A DNA stretch of 64,000 bases, taken from NCBI GenBank assembly GCA_020746875.1, contig JAGTJL010000001.1:2232001-2296000 (forward strand), given 5' to 3'. A model generated the notes under the pieces. It was not told where the DNA came from. It made no database searches and saw only the letters and a program-made list of their open reading frames with translations. The DNA comes from Rhexocercosporidium sp. MPI-PUGE-AT-0058. Its lineage: Eukaryota; Ascomycota; Leotiomycetes; Helotiales. The position numbers were made by a program, and so were the translations under genes. Shown here piece after piece: positions 43,801 through 54,710 of the stretch (the stretch's first letter is position 1; every line of letters starts with the position of its first letter).

Positions 43801-45398
43801 TTGAATTTCTCCTCTCGATTCCGAAGTGTCGCGCAAAGTTGTCCCAAATCTAAGGATGACGGAACGGTTTCAAGTTCGCCCAGCATTGGATCTGTTTATT
43901 CTGTCTTAGAGAATCGTCCTTTCAGTCCCCACACTGAAAGCCCGGAATCCTCCATGTTGCTCTCGGATGACCCGAATTTGTTCTCTGCAGGTTCGCAATT
44001 TCCTCCATCGGTAGAATCTCAAGAACATTCGTTGGATTCGGATATGTTTTCAATATCTGATTCTTCAGACGAGATTGAGCTCCTGGACTTCGAGAAGAAG
44101 GTGTGCCTGATTCTCAACAATATGGGTCACCAGCTTCTTGCTGGCTTTCGAACTGCAACCGAGTGTCACTTGTCTCCCGGTACGGGTGGCGCAACCTCTG
44201 GTCCAGTCGCAAGTACAACCGAGTCTGCTTTCACCGGAGCTACTTCAAGGCCTAACCGTAAGAGAAAGTCACAACGTGACGAGGAGGATGACAATGGCGA
44301 AGACAAATCCCGTCGGCAGCGTCCAAAAAAAAACGAAATTAGACCAAGATGACGAGACTGACAAACCGTTCGCCTGCCCCTTCTTAAAGTGGAACCCGAT
44401 AACATACAGCAGATGCTGCGTGAAAAAGCTCACCAGGATTGCGTACGTTAAACAGCATCTCCACAGGGAACACACTCCTAAGCGTTTCTGCCAGACTTGC
44501 CACTCAACCGACTTCCCAGATGAAGACAACTTACAAAGTCATGTCAAAAACAGAACATGCACTTACCGAGACCGCACCATGCTAGATGGCATCTCACTTG
44601 AACAGCGCTCGAAGCTGTCCGGAAAATCCAAGCCAAACTCCAGCAAAGAGAGCCAATGGTACGCGATCTGGGATATTCTGTTTCCCGGAGACCGACAGCC
44701 CAGTTCGATTTACGTCAACACAGATCTAGCCCTAGAGATGTGCCAGTTTCGTGAGTACTGCGAGAGGTACGGGCCAGTCATAATAAGGGAGCAAATGGAG
44801 TCTGATCCAGCTTGGCTGAACTCTGGAACTACGACCGAACAGCGTCAAGTGCTTGACAGGCTGATCGCCCATGGTGTAAACACCTTGTTCGACAACTGGA
44901 CTTTACGGAACGCTTCGGCTTCAACTGGTCTAGAACGTCGAAAAAGTGACAATGCAGAAGAATCACGATATGAGACTCCGACAAACTCGCTCGTGGACAG
45001 CGGCGTTGTAATGGGGGGTCGATCTTTTCTTCGCAGAGACCGGGTTCGAAAGTAGTGGACTATTTCCTCCACCATCCATGATGGCCCCAGCAGCTGGCTC
45101 TGCTGCTCACCCAGTACCAGCCGAGACTCGAGCACGAGATTATTCGCCAGTGCAACGCGCCCCATCAGCACCAGACCCGACAAATACACAGAGTCTTCCA
45201 TCTGGATCTCTGGAATTCGCCGCGGGCGGCCAGGATTGGGAGACAGGATATCAGGGCGGTTGGTTTGAGGAGGTGGAACCTCACGCGCCGTTCGGCCTCG
45301 ACTTTGACTTCGGTGCACTCCAATCGCTTGATGATATGTTAGGTTATGACCCTCGGCTAGATCAACCTTACCGGGATGGGGATGGTAGCCCGTTATAA
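40843..45398 (+). CDS. Clr5-domain protein with C-terminal Cys/His region; frame broken at homopolymers
   Basis: Exon set: 40843-41222, from 41255 or 41261 to 41490, 41548-~42231, ~42281-42930, 42987-43655, 43715-45398. The Clr5 domain (QQEWESYKELICDLYIHRNFNIQQIRTIL...RMVKWGFPKYIK) spans the first intron, which is unusually short (32 or 38 bp). The middle has DSTAYEWFLWNVASEAMIRLE and VTVVGPAYSVADCGELLAWIGSAL, known to me from a fungal family of unknown function. The last exon has CPFLKWNP...VKQHLHREHTPKRFCQTCHSTDFPDEDNLQSHV, a C2H2-like region. The frame shifts by one extra base in A9 (44325-44333) and again in G6 (45013-45018). Near 42235 a TAA or unmatched splice phase also interrupts it. 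The homopolymer breaks suggest sequence errors. Two separate genes meeting near 43.7 kb is an alternative. Confidence 0.62.
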
Positions 45399-45727
45399 TT
45401 AATAAAAGGGTTTGAAGATATCTGTAAGAATTGCATAACTGCTGAAACCTGTTTTGGGTTCCCGATCTGCTTGTCTTGACTACATCTAACTTGTCTTCTT
45501 TGCCTTCATTGTGCCCTTGTAATTTATAAATCACTCACTTTGAGAAGAACCATTCATGATCTTCTTGAGAGAAAAGATTCTTTGCTGATTGATCCTTCCA
45601 AATTATTCGACAGGCACCCAAACCGTCTAAAATACACTTCCCCTCTCCCTTCTTCCCCCTGCTTCCAAAGCACACACACACACACACACACCCACACCCA
45701 CGCCCACGCCCGCACCCTTCCCCAACC
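45399..45727. other. Convergent intergenic region
   Basis: 3' flanks of the Clr5 and b5-ACAD genes; C/A-rich, with a CA microsatellite. Confidence 0.5.
45671..45690. repeat. (CA)10 microsatellite
   Basis: Ten uninterrupted CA units followed by imperfect CCCACA/CCCACG units. Confidence 0.95.
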
Positions 45728-47675
45728 CTACAACTTCATACCCATAACCTTCCCCACCTTCAGACTCTGCCTAATACTCAAATCCAGCATGATCTCCTCG
45801 CTCCCCCCAGGAATAGCATAAGCCCTCACATCCCTATACAGCCTCTCGATCTTCCCTCCCTGTCCCCCGCGGGAATAACTCAGCCCTCCAAAGATCTGAC
45901 TCGCCTCCCTCGCGCAGAACTCAAACGTCACTGTCGACTGGGCCTTCAGACTCGCGATCGGGCCGCCGAGACGCAGCATAGCGAGGTCTTCGGGCATGTG
46001 GGAGATCTGGCCGATGATGGATTCGAGCCAGGAGTAGGAGGCTTCGATTTGGCGGGCCATGTGGGCGAGTTTGAGGCGGATGACGGGGTGCGAGATGAGG
46101 GGGACGCCGAAGGTGCGGCGCTTGTGCGCGTATTTTACGGATTCTTCGTAGCAGACGCGGGAGAAGCGGATGCATTGGATTATTATGCCGATGCGTTCGT
46201 GGTTGAAGTTGGTCATGATGACTAGGGGGGGGGGTGTTAGTATTTTGGTGGGTGGGGGAGGTAGGAGGTAGGAGGAGGGAAAGTAAACAAACCTTTAAAC
46301 CCCTTGTTCTCCTTCCCAATCAAATTCTCCACTGGGACCTTGACATCTTCAAATGTGACATACGTCGTCCCGGAACTCCAAACACCCTGACAGTCCATCC
46401 TCCTCGTCGAAACACCACCCATATCGCGCTCAATCAACAACACGCTAATGCCATTCATTCCACTTTCCTTCGTGCCTGTCCGGACAGCAGTGGTGAAGTA
46501 ATCACACCAAATACCGTTCGTGATCCACTTCTTCTCCCCATTAACGATATAGTGCTTCCCATCCTCCGTAAGGACAGCTTCACATCCCAAATTCGCGACA
46601 TCAGACCCCGCATCCGGCTCTGTGATAGCAAGACAAATCCTCTTATCACCATTCAAAATCCCTGGCAAGATCCGCCTCACCAACTCTTTCTTCCCGAATT
46701 TCACCAGCGGCGGACACCCAATGCCAAAGCCTCCAATGACATTCCAGACGAACCCTCCGGATCCAGCGCGCGATAGCTCGTCCGTGAGCAGCAGCTCGTG
46801 GAAGAGATCCCACTTCTCGGGCGCGACGCTCTTGATGCGGTTATCGGTGTACTCGACTGGGTAGTGCATGCCCATTAGTCCGGCAAGATATCCGCGCGTG
46901 CCCATCGCTTTGTAGATTTCCTCTGGGACTTTCTTGGCCTCGTCCCATTCGCCGACGTTGGGCTCGATTTCGGTGGAAACCCATTCGCGGATCTCGTCGC
47001 GGAGGGCGGCGTGCGTCTCGTTGAAGTAGGGAGAGTGGAACTGTAGAATTGCGTGTCAGCCGTGTTCTAGCTTGCAATCTGCGAGATGGTATTTTGAAAT
47101 GGAGGGGGTTTAGAAATGGAGGGAGACTCACGCCCTGATACCAACTCGGATCCGCAAAAGGAATCAAATCGCCAAACGGCTCTAGAGGCTCGACATCCAC
47201 CTCCTCACTCGCCGGCACTGGAACCACAGCGCCGCTCTCTGCCTGCGGTTTCGCAATCTCCTTTTTTGCCTCGACCTTCTTCTCCTGTACGGGAGCAGCT
47301 TCCGGCGCCTTGGTATTCAACGACCCGACTTGGAGCTTGGCTTTGTATTTCTTGAGGATGCCGTCGTTGTGGTATTTCCAGAATTGCTTGGAGGCGTCTT
47401 TGCCGGCGACGCGGGTGAGGATTTTCTTGCCGCCTGGGGAGGGAGTTAGTTGGGTACTCTGGGCATGGTATATGGTCTTAAAGAGGTTTGGTGGTGCTAG
47501 GAGGAGTGGCAGGTGGGTAGAGGGCATGAGGGAATGGAGGGGAATGGGGGGGAGACGTACCTGGATGCTCGTCCTGGAATGTAGTCAGATCGTACACATC
47601 CTCGTCGACGACGATGTAGAGATCATTTGGCTTGTTATGCGCCGCGACGTCGGCGGTGGTGAAGGTCTTTCCCAT
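45728..47675 (-). CDS. Cytochrome b5-acyl-CoA dehydrogenase fusion, 552 aa
   Basis: Four minus-strand exons (47675-47561, 47433-47132, 47040-46293, 46221-45728) join in phase to 552 codons. Residues 1-75 are a cytochrome b5 domain with heme ligands in DEHPGG (interrupted by intron 1) and FWKYHND. An Ala/Glu/Lys/Pro linker (about 80-120) follows, then a full acyl-CoA dehydrogenase: LLTDELSRAGSGG, CLAITEPDAGSDVANL (FAD/substrate loop), YIVNGEKKWITNG, FNHERIGI, and the C-terminal IPGGSEEIMLDL region near the catalytic base. The fusion is known in fungi. The b5 unit probably receives electrons from FAD in place of ETF. The organelle is unclear, as no obvious PTS1 or presequence is seen. Codon use is more C/G-ending than in accessory neighbours. 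Confidence 0.93.
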
Positions 47676-48877
47676 CTTGTCGGCAGTGCAGTGTGTAGGG
47701 GTATTATACAGTCTATTCTGTTTTGTTCTGCTCTGTTGTATCGGTCTCTGTATAGATCCAGAAGCAGAGACGATATCAATCAATCAATCAATCTAGCAGG
47801 CACGAGGAAAGAGCAAGCCCAAGAATCTCAGTGAAAGCAATTCAAAATGTAATAGTAGAAGAGGAAAAGAAAAGAAGAAGAAGAAGGAGAGGAAGATCCG
47901 GGGTTCATAGGAGGTAAAATAAAGCAGGAGTCTCGTGTCTGGCCTCGGCAACACTCCATCCACTCCATCCACTCCACTGCACGAGTCTGATCTGACCTGA
48001 CAGCGACCCAAAACATGCAGCATCCTCCGTCACCTTTCTTTCTTTCACATGTCTCCGGCCGGCCCCTCCATCAAAACCAGACCAAAATCCCAGATCCCGC
48101 GCATCAGCTGTCCGCCCGCGTCAGGAACCATCCATACTCCATACAGAGGTACCCCACCGCCGGATCATGTGCATGTGTATTTTACGATTGCAGCGGGTAT
48201 GATTGGATGGGCTGTCGTCCTCCGTGCATGCGTGCGTGGTGCATGGCAGTTACAGGACGGACAGGACTGTATCGGATCGTTCGCATGTGATAGTGGGCTG
48301 AGATACTGCCCTCCTACCCTGGCTGGGTGCGAAATGCCGGGTCTGGGGATGATGCTTGCGGCGTGGGGATGCCGAGGTACATACAGTACGAGTACAAGTA
48401 GGATCTTGGGGGGGGTGGGACGGCATCATGTGATTTGCACGATATTTTATTTCTTCGGTTTCCGGGTTGTCACTCGAAGGGGGGGGGGGGAATCAAAGAA
48501 ATGAATTGCTGGTGGTCCAATCCGGTTCTTCACATGGAAGAGGGAAGGGGGATGGAGGGAGAGATATTTCGGATCAAATTACCGAGTTAGATGTGGTGGT
48601 TGGATTACTCGAGTAGAAGCGACTTCGCTAAACAATCTCCTGGTCCCTTCATCCTGCATCCTTCCTCTTTCATCATTGAGCAAGGTCAACATGTAGCAAG
48701 ATGTCGCAGGAAATGCTCGCAGTTCCAACTGTTATATCGGGAACGTAGCTTCTCTCCTTCCACCTTCGTCCTCAGTCTCTTTCATGTCTTTCATTTTTCA
48801 TTTACACTTTCGTTTTCCCCTTCTCAATAGTCCCCCCTCTTCCTTTTCTCATCTCCAACATCCTCAACCCATCCCAC
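47676..48877. other. Upstream region of b5-ACAD and 3' flank of GalM
   Basis: Low-complexity purine/pyrimidine tracts, a G10 run near 48480 and a C/T-rich stretch after 48740. Short frames exist but none looks coding. Confidence 0.5.
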
Positions 48878-50098
48878 CTACTCATCACTCCACCCCTTAT
48901 ACACAACCCGACTCCCATATACCTCCCCCTTCTTCAACACTACCTGCCCCCTCCACTCCTCCACATTAACCGCATTAACATACCGACTGGGCTCAACACA
49001 GAACCCAGCCCTTGGTCCCCTCTTCTCCACCTTCCCACCCTCCTCGGCAATCTCAGCTACGTCAATATACTTCCCCGTGTAGAACTGGAAGGCTGGCTCC
49101 GTACTCAGTACCTCGAGATGGATCTTCGTTTCTGGATGATACGCGGAGACGAGCTTCGTCAAGGGCGAAGAGCGCGTGTCGAGTGGGATGGATGATGCGA
49201 GGGATGGGTCTACGACGAAGCAGTCATCGATGTCAGGGTCGGTGAGGCCGAGTGTGAAGGATTTGTTGGCGGTTACGGCGGGGTAGGAGGATGTGCTGCT
49301 TGTGGTTGGGATGCCGCCTGCGTCGACGGGGAGGTAGGAGGAGGTGCAGAGGGTGACTTCTGTGCCTTCGATAGTGGAGGCACCGCTGAGGTTGAAGTAG
49401 CTGGGACCTGTCAGTATGTGCCCTTTCCACGTCCTGTCTCTCTCTCTCTCTCTCTTTCTTTTTTCTAATCCCCCTTCCCCCTCCCCGCACCCCCAATTCC
49501 ATCTTCTATCTCAAAACCAGAACGAATAGAGCGATAAAGAAAAGGCAACTCACGAATGATTCGTAACATTCACAACCGTCTCCTCAACCTCCTCCCCCAC
49601 AAGCTTAACCTCATACTCAATCCCCAACACCCTAACCTCCTTTCCTTCCACCCTCTGCACTCCGGCCGTGTACAAAACACTAACGTCCACCGTCCCCGGA
49701 TACCCCTCATCCCCATCCTCACTCCTCAACGTAAACTCCACACTCTCCCCTCCCTCCAACTCACCCCCTTCTAATCCCTGAATCTTCCTAACGCCCACCG
49801 GCCTCGGTCCCTCCCACACGCGCTTCCCCCACCCAACTTCCCCCCCGTGCAGGGCATTCTCCCCGTTATTCTTGGCGAGCGCGTAGGATTTGTTGTTGAG
49901 CGAGTTGATCTTCCCGGCCGCGATGCGGTTCGCGACCCGTCCGATTGTTTCCCCGAAGAAGGGACCGTTGTGCGATACGTAGTGGGATTGTTTGGGGAAG
50001 CCTTGCACGATGTTCAGGTTCGATTTGCCGACGAGGAAGGTTTGGATTATGGCGCCCAGGGGGAGGAAGCTGAAGGGTGCGGGGGTTGGGCTGGTCAT
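48878..50098 (-). CDS. Aldose 1-epimerase (galactose mutarotase), 355 aa
   Basis: Exons 50098-49554 and 49400-48878 join (phase 2) into 355 codons, a normal size. The mutarotase fold is recognised by LGAIIQTFLV, NIVQGF, GPFFGETIGRVANRIAAGK (substrate Arg/Asn), ENALHGGEVGWGKRVWE (general-acid His), VTNHSYFNLSG (second His, spanning the splice), and AFQFYTGKYI with FCVEPSRYVNAVN (general-base Glu). It interconverts alpha and beta anomers of hexoses for the Leloir pathway, in the cytosol. The 153-bp intron (49401-49553) carries a TC microsatellite and C-rich tracts, unlike other introns here. Confidence 0.93.
49438..49456. repeat. TC microsatellite inside the GalM intron
   Basis: About nine TC dinucleotides, followed on the plus strand by a T/C-rich stretch. 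On the coding strand it reads as a GA tract between donor and acceptor. Confidence 0.8.
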
Positions 50099-52741
50099 TG
50101 TTGAGGGAGTGATGATGATGGCGGGGTAAGTCTCTTTCCTGGTCTTGAAGTGAGTGATCTTGACAATGGTTGTTTTGGTAGCGGATTGAGTGCTGGATCA
50201 GTCTTGAGGTTTGTTGACTGTTATTCTGGAATAGAAGATGTGAATAGTAGGAAAGAAAGAAAGAAGGAGAGCGGACCTGATGAGGAGGAGAGTGATGTAT
50301 GGTTATCCACCTCGGATTCAGGCTGTTCTCTTTAGTGGGGTGGCCTGGCGGCTGATTCCCGGTTTTTTGGAGTTCGCGCGAGGCTACACGAGGCTGAAGC
50401 GAGGGGTACAATCCACATCAACGCTGTTGATTGGTGCGCCTGTATGGAGCCTTTCAGTCCAGCTATGGATACGATTGCAATGACAGAGTAGCTCCAGGTT
50501 ATTCCGGTGGTTTTTCATCCCTTCTTCCTTTTTTTCGTTGATTGTTCCCGTCTCACCACTGTTTCCGTCCTTTGATTTGATTGGCAGTGAGGGCAACACC
50601 TACGCCGCTATTTTCCAGTGTTCTGGCATGTCTTGGGAGGAATTGGCGGGACATGCCTGACAAGGTCTTGTTGTGTTCCGAGAGAAAAGAGACGCGGATC
50701 CTTTTGTTGTTCAAAAGAACATCTCTCGTATATCATCGTCTAGCCGCCCCGAGAGCCATACTACAAGCATTCCGCAAACTCGGGAGGTATATGGAAAGTA
50801 TTGTGCCATTTCGGCAGAACCTCAGTTTGATATAGCAGAGCATCTGTGGTCCTCTTCGAGAAGACAAGATGGGACGGAATGAAGACCTCAATAACTATTC
50901 CCACGACGCATCAACGAATGCGCACTTTAGACGTGTCAGTCTTGTCTTCCTCTCCTGTCGTTTCCTATATGCCTCCCAAAAACAAGAAGCAGTGCAGTCT
51001 CACAGGATAAAACCGAAGGAAGACTCACAAACTATCCACCGAATCCTCCGTCTTCACCCTCCTAAACTGCCTCCTGGACATGCGCGGTCTCCTCGCTCCC
51101 TTCTGCGCTTTCTCCTGATGCGTTCGCTTCATCTTCCCTATCATCCTTTTCGTCCACATCTTCCATGCCAGGATGGCGTTCATCATGCTCGTCTCTCAAT
51201 AAACGATGACCTGAGCTCAGTATACGTTTGGCTGTTGCAATATCTGGTTCGTAGAGTCGAGGCGAGGTGCTCAGAAATTCCAAACTGTCAGAAGAGTCGA
51301 AATGCGATCTCCTAGCAGAAACATTTCCTTCGTATGTATGTATGTGTGGGCTCCGCAGCGATATATGCGGATGTCATCCGGCGAGGACAAGCCTTCCATG
51401 CTCACCGCAAAGCATACCAAACACAGCCGAATCTAATCCACACGCCAACGAGATTTGGCGATCTTTTCGGATTTGGATATTCCCCGTTGTAGCAGGATTA
51501 TGCATGGGTTTTTGGAAGCTTTGTCATGCTGATAGGAAACTTTCACTGAAATAACGTTCCGGAATTGCGCACTGGCTTCCGCCACACTGAAATTTTATGG
51601 TCTAGGCTAGAGTGAGTCGTGGATTAGAGACACAGAAGCAACAATTAAGAAAATCAAAGGAATTTGCCAAAACAGAGAGGTGACTAGATATTAATGGTCG
51701 AGTCCGAAAAAATGCGGCAACCTACGGAGTGCAAAACAAGTAGAATCTCGTCGAGATGAGACATCTTGGACGATATAAATGGAGTGTACTGTAGTTGTCC
51801 AAACCTTGTCTTGAAAAACCCGAAACATGGACTTTCCCAGCAGCAAACTTTCATCCGAAGTCAACTACCCAGCGTCCAGTTTCGGCATATGAAGCTTCAT
51901 GGAACGGCTTTCAATATCGATAGTTTGATCGGACGAGAAAGTTCCTACGTCGATTGTTGTACTATAACTTCGAGTGGATGATAATATGTTGTTGATAATG
52001 AAGAAGGGGAGAAAGGAGAGGAAAGAAGAGACGGCAAACGGGGCAGGGGGTCCAAATTATTCTTAGCAAACGTGCTGTGTAGTCACTCGGGGTTCACAAA
52101 CCAGCATTCTTGGCATGACGATACAAGAAGAATGCCAGCGAGGGACTCAGACGAGGCCTCTACTCCGTACACTTTTTCGCAGGCATGATGGACGCGACGA
52201 AAGTGTAGGTTAATCCATGCGATCTCGGATGTAACCGAAGGCTGTTGCCGGGTCCACGCCATCTATGGACAAACGATTGAAGCGAGCCTCGCTTGATAGC
52301 AATTCCAAAAAGAATTGTTGTTGTTGCTTCCCTGCGAATGATAAGATTGGGGCTCTCGGTGGAATGAATCTGCCCGACCCATATCTAACAGCAATGAAAG
52401 CTGACATCTGGTAAAGCCACTCGCCTTTGAACATGCACAATAGCGGTCAATCGAAGCAGCCAACTGTGAATTGTCCTCAACACATCCAATCATACAAATC
52501 GAGCCATGCCGCGTTGTACTATATTTATCCATCCATCGGTGTCGCATCAGGCAAAGATTGTCAAGGGGACATATCGGCCGGTACCGGCTGTACATCCATG
52601 CTATCACGTGAGAAGCTCTGTATTCTCATACAAAACAATTGACTTGCCCAGCCACTCTCTTCTCGACTTTGTTAGTAGAATCGCAAGCCCGATTTTTGAA
52701 TTTATAAATCAAGCATCCAATTTCTCACTTTCCAACTCACC
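50099..52741. other. Long intergenic region upstream of GalM and GST-like genes
   Basis: About 2.6 kb. The most coding-like stretch is minus strand 51370-51062 (acidic in one frame, basic in another, with a gtgagt after 51010). It has no ATG in the acidic frame and no domain. A TATG microsatellite sits at about 51333-51345. TATAAAT at 52702 is 40 bases before the GST start and may be its TATA box. Confidence 0.4.
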
Positions 52742-53642
52742 ATGTCCGCTCAGGTTGAACATGAGATTGTCTTGTACGACTTGGCTTCCACCAAGAATGT
52801 CTGCTTTTCTCCTGTTGTTTGGCGCATCCGAATGTTGCTCAACTACAAGCAAATCCCATATAAGACACTCTTTCTAGAATTTCAAGACATCGAGCCAACC
52901 TTCAAAGAGCTGTGAGTCAATCCCTGTTTTTTCACATTCTCGTTCTCGTTCTCCGCTCCGACCACATCCACCCCCCCGTGTTTCTCGAAGTTATAAAAGC
53001 CTTATACTCCCTCATATAATGAGCTACGTTCATAAAAGCACTGTAGAACTAGCTGAAATCCAATCTAGAGGCGTAGCTCCTCCCGAGTCAGCATCAGGGG
53101 GTAATATCAAATATACAGTCCCAGTTATCTATCACGTCCCGACCAAAACCTACCTCATGGACTCAATTCCCATCTCGAAATTCCTGGAGAAAATCTACCC
53201 AGATCCATCGATCCCATTGACCTCAGAGCTTGGCCGCGAGATTGAATCCAAAGCCCGCTCTGCCGTCGGTATAACATTCAGCGCGTCGCTCATGCCGAGA
53301 GAATTGGGCATCCTCTCCCCAGCAGCACAAGAGTACTTCCGACGCACGCGCGAAGCATCGCTTGGATTTCCACTGGAAAACCTTCTTGACGCAGACAGGG
53401 AGCAGAAAGCTTGGGATGCGGCGACTGACAGCATTCGGGCTGTCGATGAACTGATAATGACGAATAAGGCGGAGGGCCCGTTTGTTTTGGGTGCGGAACC
53501 GAGTTACACTGATTTCTTCATTGCAGGATCACTTCAATGCGCTAGGGTCGTTCATGAGAAGACTTTTGAGAGGCTGGTGATTCATCCTGGGTATAAAAGG
53601 GTCTATGAGGCTTGCTTACCGTACATGGAGAAGAAGGACTGA
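52742..53642 (+). CDS. Glutathione S-transferase-like protein, 247 aa
   Basis: Exons 52742-52911 and 53069-53642 join (ct|a, phase 2) into 247 codons. Residues 10-110 form a thioredoxin-like N-terminal domain: VLYDLASTKNVCFSPVVWRIRMLLNYKQIPYKTLFLEFQDI, with YTVPVIYHV (cis-Pro strand) and YLMDSIPISKFLEKIYP (glutathione-binding loop). The C-terminal helical domain ends GPFVLGAEPSYTDFFIAGSLQCARVV, the PSY.D pattern of fungal UstS-like GSTs. Cytosolic. Likely detoxification or a step in secondary metabolism; the substrate cannot be told. The 157-bp intron is longer than most here, and the acceptor at 53068 was chosen by frame and protein fit. Confidence 0.85.
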
Positions 53643-54710
53643 ATCTGGTTGGGATGCCATTCTATGTTGCGAAGAGCTAGAATACAGGAATAGACAACAA
53701 GATTAGTGGATATTCTTCATTGAAACACCGAGTTTACCAGTGTATGGAAAGGTAGTATAAAAATGTAAACGATAAGTGTGTGCTAAATTTCTAAACGTTG
53801 GTTGCGTGAACGATCCAAACATTAACTGATATTCGGCTAAATCGAAAGTAACCAAGCCAGCTGCGTCGAAATCAGCTGAATGGACAAACTTCAAAAGCAA
53901 GTCGGTCAGACGGTAGTGCAATACGTGTATGAGTCGGTACTCTAGGTGGCATGCAGAAGCTGCAGACACATAGGACTGACTGGTAGACTTGTAGACTTAT
54001 GTCTTCGAGACATGTCCTCGGCTAGAGTTTGTATATGAATACAAAGACCTTCCGTTTTGAGATTTTTTTGTTGAAAACTCTGCATTTCGAAAAGATCTGG
54101 ACGCCTGCTGAGACTCTGAATGTTACTGAAGTAAAATCAGCATCACCACGCTGACTGAGGCGACAAGGACGATTTTCAGGTGCAACTGTACCCCACCCTC
54201 GTCTATTTCAGGGGCAGCCCCACAATGGGCAGGTCTCAATAAACAAACAGTTACAAATCTGCTACTCTCTCAGAATGTGTCATGTCCTTGAACGAGTACT
54301 TGTTATAATATTCCGAGATACCCGGTGAATAAAGTTCGAACCCGCAGAGTAAGCATAAAACTCGTCTCAAGAGCATATTCTGCAGTAAGCTGACGGCGAA
54401 TCATTTAGAGGTTAGTCAAGATACCCGGATGTGAGCACGGGGAGGTAAGATTCGAGTCCGATGACACTTATCCTAACCCATGGATCACAAGATTTACACT
54501 ACCTGAACCTGTATCGTTGAAATTTTCACTTCGTAGGTTTGCCTTGCGTCTTTTGGCGCACTTCGCATTGGAATCCGAGAGTTGATGCACAATGCGCCTT
54601 GACGTAATCCGTTCAACTGAGTAGTCACTAGTGAAATCAGTACCAGTATAAAGTATTCCATAAACCCCTTGGTGACTGAACTTCAGTGTCCCCCTAGCCC
54701 TGTTGCAACC
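53643..54710. other. Intergenic, with two tRNA-like B-box fragments
   Basis: At 54317-54347 and 54418-54462 two stretches both start GATACCCGG and carry GTTCGAACC or ATTCGAGTCC. Neither folds as a tRNA. No protein gene is recognised. Confidence 0.4.

Noticed and set aside
45921..46319. Arg/Pro/His-rich frame on the minus strand
   Set aside because: Out-of-frame reading of the acyl-CoA dehydrogenase, crossing its last intron; typical GC-rich shadow.
51062..51283. Acidic minus-strand frame of 73 codons
   Set aside because: No ATG, no recognisable domain, and the same DNA gives an equally plausible basic frame; evidence is insufficient to call a gene.
53703..53969. 88-codon minus-strand frame after the GST gene
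   Set aside because: 3' flank of the GST gene, no domain, no intron or start support.
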